Assembly (NCBI RefSeq): GCF_003597395.2
Contig: NC_133770.1
Coordinates: forward strand, 18,899,029-18,963,028
Direction of reading: 5' to 3'
Length of the DNA: 64,000 bases
Source of the DNA: Chelonoidis abingdonii
Taxonomy: Eukaryota; Chordata; Testudines; Testudinidae
Part shown: positions 11,430-22,899 of the stretch, piece by piece
Numbering within the stretch: position 1 is the first letter of the stretch
Layout of the letters: the number at the start of each line of letters is the position of its first letter
The notes under the pieces: generated by a model
Database searches by the model: none
Told to the model about the DNA's origin: nothing
What the model saw: the letters and a program-made list of their open reading frames with translations, nothing else
Program-made: the position numbers and the translations under genes

Positions 11430-11650
11430 CACTGAGATTAGGGCCCCACTGTGCTTAATGCTGTACACACGCATAATAAGAAACAGTCCCTGTCCTAAAG
11501 AGCTTACCATGTAAATAAGACAGTAAGTGGGAGAAATGAGAATTGTTATGCTTATTTTACAGACAAGTGAGCTGAGGTTCGGAGATTAAGTGACTTGCCC
11601 AAAGACAACAGGAGGCCTATGACAGAACTAGGAATTGCTTGTTAAAAGTA
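11430..11650 (+). repeat. Ancient L3/CR1-like 3' fragment
   Basis: Contains the conserved words 'ggccccactgtgctt', 'cagtccctgtcctaaagagc' and 'aagtgacttgcccaaagaca', which I recognise as the 3' end of an old CR1/L3-type LINE shared by amniotes. Confidence 0.6.
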
Positions 11651-11659
11651 ACACCTAAG

Positions 11660-11897
11660 GCTACTATAATGATGCACTAGAAACATTTTTTTCATATGTG
11701 TGTTTCATTTGATAATATTTATGTAGGATCGATTTCACTCTTTTCTCTGTATGGTCAGTCAGTTTTCCCTCTTGTTTGTGTGGATCTTTCACATGACAAT
11801 AGAGGAGAGAAAAACATGTCAAACATAGGAAAAAATGTCCAGAAAACTTAAAAAAAATTGACAGTGGGACTCTGGAGGGTCTAATCCTTGACACTAT

Positions 11898-11928
<31 letters not shown>

Positions 11929-12910
11929 TTTTAAATTGATACTGTCTCTTTAATGAATAAAATTAGTGGGAAATGTGTTTTGCAGCTGTTGATGTAAATT
12001 AAAAGACGTTGCTTTTGTAAGCCTCTTAGCCAGACTTTAATTAATGCTACAGTGAGAATTCTAGTATTAATGACTCCTTGTGAGGTTCTTGGCCAGAGCT
12101 TCTGTCTCATTTTTATTTCAGACATTAGAGTTTCTGCCCTCTTCATATTTTTCCTTGTAAGCCTAGTGTTTATTTTCAGTGAACTTCATGTATGTTGCAG
12201 TGGGGACTCATTTGGGTCAGTCCAACTATCAGCCTTCCTCCAAACTCCCATTACCATTAATGGGAATTTTGCATAGAGAACAATGGCAGATTCAGCCCCA
12301 TAAATTGCAAAAAGTCTTGAGTCGTCCTTTTAAAAACAAAATGACCCCCTAATATATTTTCTCTTCAAGAGAAGAAGGTGACACCATAAAATTTATTGGC
12401 AACATAAATATCTGTTAGACACTAAATAACTTTTGAAAGTTCAGTGAAATAGATGGCCCATCAATTTGTCGTCTTTATCAGTCCTTCCAGGTTTCAAACA
12501 CTCTGGCAAGGGCAGGCAACAAGATCTAGCGGACACAGCACTGGACTGGGAATCAGGGTTAGGCCACACTCCCCTCCTTGGCATTTCCTATCGGTTAGCT
12601 TAGGCAGCTCCCTGCTCGGTCTGCTGCAGGGAGGCTGGAACAATTTGTGTAGTGAGAGTGCTGGGAGCCATTGAATCAAACTATAAACCCTGTATATAAT
12701 GGAAACCAATCTGGGGGTGCGGCAGCACCCCTAGATCCAGCACCTATGGTCTGCTGGATTTTGTGAATCCCATTTTTGGGCTCCCAACGCTCCCCATGCA
12801 TTGTATAGGGAGACTGGGTACCTAATTTGCAGTTGTGAATTCCACCAGGTGGCAGAGTGTTTAAACACTGTGCACATCAATGCTCGGTGTTATAGCACCT
12901 AAAGGTGTTA
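11660..12910. other. Unassigned DNA with poly-T tract
   Basis: A nearly pure T tract runs from about 11897 to 11932. Otherwise no feature was recognised. The segment 12820-12910 appears to be the left part of an older MITE, continued after the hAT insertion at 13360. Confidence 0.4.
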
Positions 12911-12918
12911 GCTAGCAC

Positions 12919-13351
12919 TAGGGGTGAAAGTGAGCTGATACCGGCCGGTACTCTGTAACAGTAAGAACCTGGAAGAACCCACACCAGCCCATACCCAGCC
13001 CATATTAAAGCGCTGCCGGTCTGCAGGGGGCGCAGCAACATTAAAGCGCTGGCGCGGCAAAGGGCCCTGCAGCACTTTAATGTCCCTGCCCCATTGCCCC
13101 CCCCCCACAGCCTCCTACGGGTGAGGGGGGGCAAAGGGAGCAGTTGCCCAGGGGCCGGCAGTGCAGCAGCAGCATCCTGAGCCCTGGGCCCTTTAAATCA
13201 ACAGCAGGCCAAGTGGCCTGAAAGGGCTGTTTGGGGGATGCTGACCCCCAGCACTACCCCTTCTGCCCGAGGCCCCACCTCTTCTGGGGACTGGAGCTCC
13301 CCCCCCCCCCAGGCCCGTATTGGTAAGTGGCCTAACTTACTTTCACCCCTG
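12919..13351. mobile_element. hAT-type element with perfect 8-bp duplication
   Basis: The 433-bp element is flanked by identical 8-bp copies 'gctagcac' at 12911-12918 and 13352-13359. The ends are inverted repeats ('aggggtgaaagtgag' at the left, 'cttactttcacccctg' at the right). An 8-bp duplication and ends of this kind are the hAT signature. The interior is GC-rich, with a duplicated 'attaaagcgctg' word and a poly-C run, and there is no coding capacity. Confidence 0.88.
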
Positions 13352-13359
13352 GCTAGCAC

Positions 13360-13620
13360 ATTAAAAATAGCAGTGTAGATGCAGTGGCATGAGCAGTAGG
13401 ATGGGGTAGCCACCCAAATAAGTACCTGTGATCCCAGGAAGGATGATATTTGGGCAGGTAACCTGTCCCACTGCCTGTGTCACTGCAGCTATACTGCTGT
13501 TTTTAGTGCAGTAGCTTGATAAAGCTGTCATTCCCAGCTCAGGTACAGATAGGTACCTGAGCTGGGAATGACACCTCCAGCTTGAGTGTTGATGTACCTT
13601 AAGTCCCCTTTGTAAACCTA
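13360..13620. repeat. MITE remainder with perfect 21-bp inverted repeat
   Basis: Carries the 'cagtgtagatgcagtggcat' type of sequence typical of foldback MITEs. At 13526-13546 and 13553-13573 two exact 21-bp arms (containing cccagctcaggtac and gtacctgagctggg) are separated by a 6-base loop. The hAT element at 12919-13351 seems to have landed inside this unit. Confidence 0.6.
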
Positions 13621-15319
13621 GCCCTCTGTGTTTGTACAGAGTCTAGCATAATGGGGCACTGATTATATCTAGGGCATCAAGGCACTATAATGCAAATAAT
13701 AATAGGTGCCCTCAACTCTGCCTGACATCAGTAGGAGCAGAGGGTGCTCATGACTGAACCCTTTAAATCCCCCACCCCAAAGTAATCTTTCAGGAATACA
13801 TTAGTGAATACATTAAGAATACAATGTAACAATGAATACAAAAGCAGCTTAGAATGAGTCTGTATCCCCCCTGATGCAGGGATCCATGCACTGTGGGGCT
13901 TAGAGCTGGGGAGGGGTTGGAAGGGATGAGCAGAGTCTTTCGTTGAGTTTCTTTCCCAAACCAGTTTAGAACTTCCTGATTTTTTTCATCTGCACTGTAT
14001 TTTTATTTTTATTTTTAAATATTTTGCAGTATAAAGGGAGTGAGGCCCTCTTTGCCCCTGGCATTTTCTCCCGCAGTGTGAGAGCTACCCAAAGCTTGGG
14101 CTGCTATTATCTCTAGGTTCTGCCAGGTGGGTTGTAACAGGGAGGAGGATGGTGGGTGCTCCCTGCAGCTCCAGGAGTTAATGTTTTAGTGCTTGCTTCA
14201 AGCACACACCAGCTCTTGGGTTGGTGTATCACTGCACTGACCTCCAACACAAGGGGGTGAGAGAGCTCTCAGTGTGTGTATTATTGAGGTTGTATGTCAG
14301 GTCAGCATTGGGAGGATTCCAGTGCTATTCTGGTCTGTGAGTGCTGATCTCTACTACTGTTTTTCATCACTAATGAGAGATAAACACATCATAAAATTTT
14401 ATTGGGTGTTCATGCTAACAAAATTAGCTGACGGTGCTTTAAAAACTCAGGCAGAGCATCATCACTAGACTATGCAATGGCTTTTTAACTAGCATACAGC
14501 AGAGAGATCTGCAAATGTCTGAGAACCTAATATGAGTTAACAGTTTCATATTAATATTTATCTTAGTTAAAACAGGGGAGTGGAAATTCATGAAAAATCT
14601 TACTACATATGCACAAATTAAGTGGCTTTCATCAGATTAAAAACTCCTTAATGGAGCCCCGTCATTAAATAACTATGAGCTGTATTAAAGCAGTGATGTT
14701 AACTTGTAATATTGAGGCTAGTGCACTAGTAGAGAAAAAATAAACTGGTCTACCAACTTCAGTACTCAAACACTTAGTTCAAATAATGTGAAGAAGATTT
14801 ATTTTAGCATTTAAATGATTTTATGTCCCCATAAACCAAAAATTATATGCTGTGAGTATAGTATGGGTCATCTAGGGCCACTGCCTTTGACTTCACTGGG
14901 AGTCAGACTGGTCCCCCAGGCTGGGGGGGTGGCGGAGTTGGGGAAGATGACTTCCTTTCAGACTCCTTTCCTTGTTCACTGGAATCAGGTTGGGTCATTT
15001 TGATATCATTGTTGTTCTATCAAGAGGAGACAGATTTATTTATTGAAACTTCACCAATGCTGGGCCCTTTTATTCTCTGTGAATATGCTGTCTGAATAGA
15101 GTTTTGATTTTTAATCTCTAAATTGTGAAGAGACTCTGTAGTCCTTCATTCCCACCTTTAAAACAGCAGGTAAGGTTGACCCACCTGTGTGGAGTTTTTT
15201 TCTGTGGCTAAAGTAGTCTGAGTATTAGTTAGCTTTCGCTGAATAAGGTGCAGGTGGATGTGTCTGTCTAGGGGTCTGGGTACTTGTACAGCTGTCATCT
15301 CAATAGTGTCGGAGAGGAC
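13621..15319. other. Unassigned intronic DNA
   Basis: No exon, RNA gene or repeat family was recognised in this stretch. Confidence 0.4.
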
Positions 15320-15411
15320 GGATGGCCTGGTGGCTAAGGCATTGGGCTGCGATGTAAGCGTTTGGTTGATTCCTGGAGTTAGGACAGATTTACCTAGTCT
15401 CTGGGTAAGTC
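15320..15411 (+). repeat. tRNA-derived SINE fragment
   Basis: 'gatggcctggtggctaaggc' resembles an A box and 'tttggttgattcctgg' a B box at normal tRNA spacing. It is followed by 'ctgggtaagtcactta', like the MIR-type core. It is interrupted on its 3' side by the hAT element at 15420. Confidence 0.55.
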
Positions 15412-15419
15412 ACTTAGAG

Positions 15420-15780
15420 CAGTAGCTCTCAACCTTTCCAGACTGCTGTACCCCTTTCAGGAGTTGGATTTGTCTTGTCACCTCTCTTAGAAACTACTTG
15501 CTTAAAAAATCAGACATAAAAAGACAAGAGTCATAGCACCCTACTACTGAAAAATTGCTGACTTTCTCATTTTTACCATACAATTATAAACTAAATCAAT
15601 TGGAATAGACATATCGTGCTTACATTTGTGTATAGCATATAGAGCAGTATAAAGAAGTCGTATGAAATTTTAGTACAGACTTGTGCTTTTTATGTAGCCT
15701 GTTGTAAAGCTAGGCAAATATCTAGGTGAGTTGACATACCCCCTAGAAGATCTCTGCATACCCCTGGTTGAGAACCACGG
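15420..15780. mobile_element. hAT MITE
   Basis: Ends 'cagtagctctcaacctttcc' and 'cctggttgagaaccacgg' are imperfect inverted repeats. Flanking 8-bp copies are acttagag (15412-15419) and atttagag (15781-15788), differing at one base. The interior is AT-rich and non-coding. Confidence 0.87.
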
Positions 15781-15878
15781 ATTTAGAGTCTAATCCTGCA
15801 CCATTGAGTCAGTGGGAATTTTGCCATTCCAGGATTGGAGGGGTTTTCCGTTCTGGGATTGGGGCCATTATCTGTGTT

Positions 15879-16559
15879 CAGGGCCAGCTCTAACTTTTTT
15901 GCTGCCCCAAGCAAAAAAGAAGAGCGCCGCCCCACCGTACCCCCCCTCCGGCGAGCGCCGCCGCCGCCAAAAACCCTCCGCCCCTTCAGCACCACTGGGT
16001 TGCCCAAATGCCCACCCTTAGATGTCTGCACAAGCCCGGCCCCCCCCGAGTGCCATGCTGCCTTGAAGCGCCCCACCCTTCCTTCCCAAGTGCTATGTCA
16101 CTGCCAAGCCCTCTGCCCCCCTATCCGCCGAGTTGCCACGCAAGCCCAGCCCCCCCAGCACGTGCTTGCTGCCTGAAGCCCCTCCCCCTTCCGATTTCAC
16201 CGGGCAAGCCCCCGCCTCTCCAGTGCCGCGTTGCCCAAAGCTCCCCACCCCTCCAAGCGCTGTTGCAGCCATGCCCCCCTCCGAGTGCCGAAGACCCCGA
16301 ACAAGCACCTGTTTACCGCCCCCAATGCTGTGCTGCCCGAAGCCCCGCCCTCCCTGGTCTAGCGCCGCGCCAAGCCCCACCCTCCGATTGCCGAGCTGCC
16401 TGAAGCCCCGCCCCCCCCAAGTGCCCGCGCCGCAAAACAAAAAAAACCCCCTCCAGCGCCTGCCCCGAACGAAACCAAAAAAAACTGAGCGCGCCCCAAC
16501 CCAAGGTCATGCGCCCCAAGCACTTGCCTTAGTACGGCTGGTGCCTGGAAGCGGCCCTG
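15879..16559. mobile_element. GC-rich hAT-type element
   Basis: 681 bp with ends 'cagggccagctctaac' and 'gtgcctggaagcggccctg'. The 8-bp duplications are tctgtgtt (15871-15878) and tctgtgct (16560-16567). The centre is made of loosely repeated units of about 45 bases with the themes GAAGCCCC and GCCCCNCCC, rich in CpG. Open frames here are proline-rich by-products of composition. Related ends are seen at 28811-28993 and at 59526. Confidence 0.85.
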
Positions 16560-16603
16560 TCTGTGCTTCATTTCCCCAGTCGATCGAAAATGAGCGATGA
16601 TAA

Positions 16604-16819
16604 CACCTCTACTCCGATAGTATAAAGCTTCCTCCGGCTGAAGCCAAAAAAATCACTGAATCGTTATAAGGGTTAAATAGGGCGTATCATCGAGAGCTTA
16701 GCTTTGTTTCCACCGGAGGTGCACAGCCCGCGTTCCAGAGCACTGTTACTGCAAACTCCGTTATATTTCTGAATTGTGTTATATCAGGATTGCCGCATTA
16801 GTAAGGTCGGGGTTACGAG
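16604..16819. mobile_element. TA-flanked MITE, inverted old copy
   Basis: Reading this strand gives a diverged match to the reverse complement of the element at 10519-10707. Shared landmarks in order are the cacctct end, 'gccaaaaaaatc', a cgttata word, 'ccggaggtgcacagcc', an 'agagcactg' word and 'tgtgttatatcagg'. Many substitutions and small indels make it clearly older. Confidence 0.7.
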
Positions 16820-16891
16820 TTCTATTTACTTTGCTGTTTTCATTTTAATTATTAAGCGTCAAGGACTGTCTCTTACCAGTACCCCCCTTAG

Positions 16892-17208
16892 CTCATAGAC
16901 TCAAGACTCATAGGTCAGAAGGGACCAATATGATCATCTAGTCTGACCTCCTGCACAAGGCAGGCCACAGAACCCTACCCATCCACTTTTATAACAACCC
17001 CTAACCCATGACTGAGTTATTGAAATCCTCAAAATTGTGGTTTGAAGACCTCAAGCTGCAGAGAATCCACCAGTAAGCGACTCATGCCCCACGCTGCAGA
17101 GGAAGGCGAAAAACCTCCAGGGCCTCTGCCAATCCGCCCTGGAGGAAAATTCCTTCCTGACCCCAAATATGGCGATCAGCTAAACCCTGAGCATGTGGGC
17201 AAGACTCA
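16892..17208 (-). mobile_element. CR1 LINE 3' end
   Basis: Reverse complement of the 3' UTR seen at 2190-2595, closely matching over its length, with the tail repeat (ctcatagactcaagactcat) at its left. 5'-truncated, non-coding. Confidence 0.9.
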
Positions 17209-17731
17209 ATAGAGCCCTGATCCCAGCTGGGGCAGGTAGTACGATTGTAATATAAAATAATACAAATTTGAGCACCTCACATAACTTAATATCATTAATT
17301 AAGGGATATAGTCTTTTTCCCAGGAGAAAAAAAACACCTAGAAGGGACAGAAATGCATAAAAATGTGCACAAAATATGCATAGGAAGTTTCCATGTGTCA
17401 TGCTATCAGATATGCAGAAAGAAATAAGTTGTAGCAAAGCAAAGGTATGTTCGCTGTCGAAACTCCAGAGAGCTGAAACCTGCAGATCACGGGCTGGGGA
17501 AGATCTTAAGCACTGGGATCCTTCAGGTGTGCTTGCAAGTTAAACAGGAGGCAGGGGATCAATGTTTTTGAGCCCCTTACTGTGTGAGGTCAACAAACTC
17601 TCACATATTTGCAGATGGCCTTTCTGTGCTTGGCATTCCAGAGACCTTGCTGAGAATAATTTACTGCTACCCAAGGCAGCAGTAACTTGCAATGTAGTTT
17701 TTTCTTTTAGTGAGTTGGACTGTGCTTGCAG

Positions 17732-17895
17732 GTTGCTAACTCATGTACTTTGGCTTTTCTCTGACTTCTCCCTAGACATCACAGACATAGCCTCATGTTT
17801 GCTAATTTTTGGCCAGGTATTTTATTAAAGCAGGAACTCGCTCAATGTGGCATCATCCCAAATCTGAGGTTTTAAGAATCTCATGAGCTTTTGGG
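17732..17895 (+). repeat. Flanking direct repeat, left copy
   Basis: About 164 bp closely matching 25971-26133 in the same orientation: 'ctaactcatgtactttgg' then 'cttttctctgacttctccct' then 'ggaactcgctcaa' then 'tttaagaatctcatgagctt'. The two copies lie either side of the DIRS element. It is an unknown dispersed repeat or a local duplication. Confidence 0.7.
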
Positions 17896-18039
17896 ATGGA
17901 GTATCTGCCCTGCTCATCTGAACCTATGGAAACATATGACTTTATACAAAAAAAACAGTGTAATAAACATTCAGTAACTGCTACTCCACTCTAATATTAC
18001 AATTTGTATTGAACTTGCCCGTAGAAGCCCCAGTCATGG

Positions 18040-18118
18040 GCCAGGACTCCATTGTGTGGCTGTTTGTACACAGAAGAAAAAGATGATCCCTGCCCCAAAG
18101 AGCTTAGAGTCAAAGCTA
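18040..18118 (+). repeat. L3/CR1-like fragment
   Basis: 'gatccctgccccaaagagct' is the same conserved word as at 11480-11510. The fragment is cut at 18118 by the left end of the DIRS element. Confidence 0.55.
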
Positions 18119-18298
18119 GTTCTTCTTCAAGTGCTTGCTCATATCCATTCCAGTAGGTGTACGTGCTGCGCGTGCACGTTCGTTGGAAAACTTTTACCCT
18201 AGCAACTCCAGCGGGCCGGCAGGTCGCTCCCTAGAGTGGCGCCACTATGGCGGGTGATATATACCCCTGCCAGCCCGCTCGCTCCTCAGTTCCTTCTT
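18119..18298 (+). repeat. DIRS left inverted terminal repeat
   Basis: 180 bases that pair with the reverse complement of 24248-24423. They share 'tgctcatatccattccagta', 'gcgcgtgcacgttcg', 'gtggcgccactatg' and 'ctcagttccttctt'. A 'gatatataccc' word near the inner side is a possible TATA element, also present in the right copy. Confidence 0.92.
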
Positions 18299-21180
18299 AC
18301 CGCCATGTCGGTCGTTGGAACTGTGGATCGCGGCATAGCTGACCTCCACATCCCTAGCTTCTCTTGTCAGTCGTTACTGTTTTAGTTAGTTAGTCATAGT
18401 TACTTAACATAGTTGTAGTTATAGTTATAGTTAGAGTTATAGTTGTGTATATATTTATACTTCGTTATCGGGTAGGGGCTCTAGCCCTCTCCCGCGCCCG
18501 GCGCCGGGCTGATGCTGTTTCGCGGATTTCAGGCGTGCTCGCTTGTCAGAAAAGCCGATGCTCACAGTGACGCGCACACGCCGTGCTTCAAGTGCCGGGA
18601 GAGACAAGATGCTCAGATAAGTATTTTGCGATCTGTAAATTTCCGTCCGCGATACATAAAGGCCGAGACTCTAGGGCCAGGAGCTCTTAAGAGCTGCACT
18701 CACCCGGCTGTCTCGGCACTTGGAGCGCTCTGGGCTTCCGGCACCGACCCCCTTACCAAAGAGCGAAACGCACCAGCACGGGCCTTCTCCGGCAACCGGC
18801 CCGGGCAAGAGCCGCCACGGTCCTCTAACCCGGTAAGCGGGCCCCGTAAGGAGCACTGCCGCTCCGACGCCGGCCGTTGCTGGCTTGTGCTAAGGGGCCT
18901 TCGATATGACCTCCGGGCCCCGGCGGTCCAGTCGACGTCGACCTCCAGCTCCCCGCCATTGTGATCTTGTGTAGGAGCTGATTTGCTCCGTCGTTTTTCC
19001 ACTTGGCCACGATTTTATTATTTATTCTTTCTCGACGGAGGCAATTGCGGACATTAGATGCTCTAACTGAGCTGGGCTGCCCAACCCCTGCACGCCGATG
19101 CGGGGTGTGCCTCCAAAGGCGAAGCCAACCCGAGGAGGCACCGTCGGAATTCGACTGGGCAGGCGCCGAGCTCATCAACCCGGCACACCGCGACGTATCG
19201 CCCGCATCCGACACTGTCCCGAGGGAGGTCTCTTCCGTCGCGGGCCCTCACTCGCAGTGACACCGGCACGACTCCAGGGTCTCAGCTGAAAGTGCCAGGC
19301 ACCGGGTCGTCCACTCGTGGCACCGGTCATGCAGCACCGAATCCAAGATACTCCGCACGCGCACACGCTCAGACATCCTACCTACACCCGGGCCGAATCC
19401 GGAAGCCGCTCAACGGCAACGGCAGGTCGATCCGGACCTCCCAGAGCACGAAGTGAGCGCAGTTTGCGGTTGGGACACACTTTAACCACCGTGTTAGAAC
19501 TCACAGGCACTCGAGTTAGCGACGGAGCACTGCGGAGGTCGTCGCCATCAAAGGTGCCGCTGATTCCGCGCTATCCCCTTCGCCCACGATGGCCCCGGAG
19601 ACAAGCTCGTGCCTCCGGACTGAACAGCATCTATTGACGCCTGAAAGACCTGGACGCTAGGCATTTCGGAAGGTCGACGAGAAGACAGGGCGCGCACAGC
19701 CACGGGGGTTCTGGACCCTGGGCAATAGCCAAATCAAAAGCCAGGTGCCCTCAAGCACGTCTCCCTCCACGTGTCTGCAATGAACCAAGAGCGCGAGGGT
19801 TCAGGACAGCTGGCGCGTCAACAGCACGCAGCCCCCCCCCTGAGGAGGCGACCGATCGTGACCCACTTCGCTGGCTGCGGCAATCCTCAGGAGCCTGACG
19901 CGAGGTAACTCCCAGCTGCGGAGCTACCACGGACACACTCTTCGCAGGACTCTCATCTTTCCCCCCTGATGAACAGTAGCGGGAACGACATCTCGTCCCA
20001 CACGGTCCACCCCCCTGGCTCTGAGGGCGCACCAAGACCTCCTCAGGCGAGTGGCACTGACATGAACTTCAGGCGAGGAGGTCTCGCGCGAGATTGAAGG
20101 ACATCTTGTGTGCATTATACTACCGCGTCTGACACACCGCCTCGTCGTTGCCTTCTGCCCTCTTTATAAACATAACAGATGCAACGCCAACACCTCTGGC
20201 AGTCACTCGAGCCCCCGTCTCCCATTGGATGTGAGAACCGAGCACCGGAGTTTAAGAACGTATAACTACATTTCACGATCTACAACTTATTGGAGAAGAC
20301 TACCTATATGTCCCTACGTGAGACCAGCTAGACTGCCGGCCCGAGCTGCACGTCGTTAACATTCCAACGGTCGCTCTGTGGAACGAGAGGGAACGTCAAT
20401 AGGCAAGCAAGCCCAGTTCCCAAGACTGGAAAAAAGGCGACCCCGTAACTGGGAGGGAAGGTTTCTGCGTGAGTCATTGGCTGCGATCTAAACCATCAAG
20501 CGAAGCTCTACTCTAGAGGGGCCGCTAACTGGAGGAATGAGCCACTTAGACAACTGGCACACGCGGGTGAATAATCACAGAGGTCCTCCGGCAGAAGAAG
20601 GCGCGGTTCTGTAAAAAATTGTCAAACGGTCAGTCTGGAACTAGACGGAAGCGAAAGAAAGTTCCGATCTTCGGGGCGTTTCCTTAACCAGGCGGCACAT
20701 GCGACGGTGGCCTCGACATTGGGGCCGCAGAAACTTCGGACTCGGGGTCACGATGGCGTCGTTATATTGCCTGCTCATGCCCATGGGTCTTGCTCCTGGA
20801 TCTTCCCTGGAGCCAAACCGAGATCGCAGTTACACAGGAATATTCTGTGAGGAGGCTAGGCGTGTCTCAAGATAAGACCAGGAGCCGCGCTGAAAGAAGC
20901 GTTGCGAGTAGAAGTTAGAGGTGCTGCTGTAACCTCCGATGATGTCATCCTGAAAATAACAGGTCATTAGCGACGGGCCTTGAAAATGCATTACGCCTTA
21001 ACACGCGGGATCCCTTCGGCGAACAAACAACATCGGGGAGGCCTTCCCGCCGCAGACAAAGACAAAGACTTCAACGCAGGCCAAAATAGAATGGCAGCGC
21101 AGAAGTTCGGTAACAAGGTCAGCAAGGCATAGCCGATCCTTCTTCGCTCAAAAGCCCTGAATTTTGAAGTTAGCCGAGGG
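18299..21180 (+). pseudogene. DIRS leader and gag-like region, decayed
   Basis: The region between the left terminal repeat and the RT. The longest open frame is 150 codons (18512-18964), with a cysteine-containing segment (HTPCFKCRERQ) near residue 25. That segment resembles the conserved block of the first ORF in these elements. Beyond about 19000 the frame is lost and only short unrelated frames remain. I assign it by position between the terminal repeat and RT rather than by strong protein similarity. The many small frames on both strands are not genes. Confidence 0.55.
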
Positions 21181-22720
21181 CGATGTAAGTTTTCCCCGTG
21201 AACCCCTCACCCTCTCCTACCACAACTAGCTGGAGTAGAGAAAGCTCTAGTCCTGAAGGCAGTGGAGCAGTGCCGCGGGCGGTCACTTCAGCGTTGGGGT
21301 TCCGCGCGCTACGCGAGGGGGGATTGGAATACAAACGTGATTCTAGCCTCCGTACCTGCCTTCCCGGCTCGATCCGCTTCGAGGACCCTCTAGAAGCAGA
21401 TCCTCCTCAAGGAGGTGAAAGCCCTCGACAAAAAGTGCTTCAGGGTTCGCTAGAACGAGACCGAGCGAGCAGAGGCTAAACTAGCGACAGACACTGTCTT
21501 GATATTGCCCAAGGCGCAAGGGAGGTCGGCGACCCATATCTGCGATGTACGGGGACGTCACACACACTTTCCTGCAGTTGAAATTCCGCATGATACACTT
21601 GGGGAAATCAAGGCACCATTCCCTACATTCTCTGCACGACTCGAGGATTCGAGCATAGTAGACTAGTTCGCGAGAGCAGGCGGCTGACTCCATGCGGACG
21701 TGGAGCAAAGTGCACATAGACGCCTATTGTCTCAACCATGTCGATTTCCCGCCCCATCGGAGATTCTTGCGCTTTCTCATAGGCAGCCGTCATTATCAGT
21801 TCACGGTCCTCCCGTTCGCTCCTCTCGGCCCAGTGTACACGAAGTGCACGGCCGTAGTCGACACTTCCTTCGTGCAGCGGGTGCACGATTTCCCTACCTC
21901 GATGACTGGCTTATCCGAGGCGTCGCAACCAGGTGCTTTCCCACGTCCGCATGATCAGCCGCTCTTCGCGAACCTAGGTCTCATGCTAAACGTGGAGAAT
22001 CCATTCTGCTACCCAAGGATAGAATATCGGCGCCGCCCTGGACTTACCCATGGCCATGGCCACTCTTCCCTTTCTCGTTCCAGGCTTTGATGGACATCAT
22101 CCGGAGGTTACAGGCACACTCTAATTACTCGCACCTGCCTGACACCTTGGACCCATGGCAGCCTGCACTTCCATGACGAGACACGCCAGACTACGGCTCA
22201 GACTCTGCAGTCGTGGATTCCTCAGTTACGCCTAGCGAACCGTTGGATTCCGTCGTCACAGTCCCACAGGACGTACTCTTCTCCCTCCAATGGTGGCGAC
22301 GAGTCCGTCGTCTGTGCGGGGCGCCCATCCATCCTCCCACAGCCCTCGATGTCCTCACTACGGACGCATCGGACTTGGGATGGGAGCTCACCTTGGTCGT
22401 TGAGGACGCAGGGTCGCGGTCTCCTCCCGATCTGCTTCTTCTATCAACGTCCGAGAATTGAGAGCGGTCCGCCTTGCTTGTCAAGCCTTCCATCGGCAGA
22501 TCGAGCCGCTGTGTTCCAGTTTTCATAGTATACCGCTGTGGTGTTGTCTACTCACAAGCAGGGCGGGACGAGATCTCCTCTTCTCTGTCGGAGCATAATG
22601 TTGTGGACTTTTGCATAGCCCACTGAGTCCACTAGTCGCTTCCTTTCCCCGAGGCGCGCAATACCCTGGCGGACCATCTCAGTCGGTCTTTCAGCTCCCA
22701 CGAATGGTCCCTTCACTCGG
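21181..22720 (+). pseudogene. DIRS reverse transcriptase and RNase H, frameshifted
   Basis: Reverse transcriptase pieces are visible in two frames. The frame starting at 21692 carries 'HRRFLRFLIG' and 'HYQFTVLPF'. The frame starting at 21700 carries the catalytic box FPYLDDW at 21889-21909 (YLDD at 21895-21906). RNase H follows: 'TTDASDLGW' with the first catalytic Asp at 22363, an 'RELRAVRLACQAFH' helix near 22452, and 'ADHLS' near 22672. The switch of frame between conserved blocks shows indels. The RT active-site residues themselves are preserved. The 5' part of this range (to about 21690) is poorly conserved. Confidence 0.85.
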
Positions 22721-22899
22721 ACGTGTCCTTACACTTTCCACAGGTGGGGGCATCCCACATGGACTTTTTGCTCTCCGCACGAACAGGAAGTGTCCGATGT
22801 TCTGCTCCTTCCAAGGCCGCGAGGGGCGGTAGCGGATGCCTTCCGAACCATGGGGAAGCATTCTTTTATGCCTTCCTCTGTTCCCGTTGATCTCAAGGT

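Noticed and set aside
15320..15411. Possible functional tRNA gene
   Set aside because: A and B boxes are imperfect, no acceptor stem pairing or anticodon arm can be formed, and the 3' part is SINE-like.
15812..16600. Proline-rich frames, up to 155 codons
   Set aside because: They lie inside the GC-rich hAT element at 15879-16559 and reflect its CCC-rich units.
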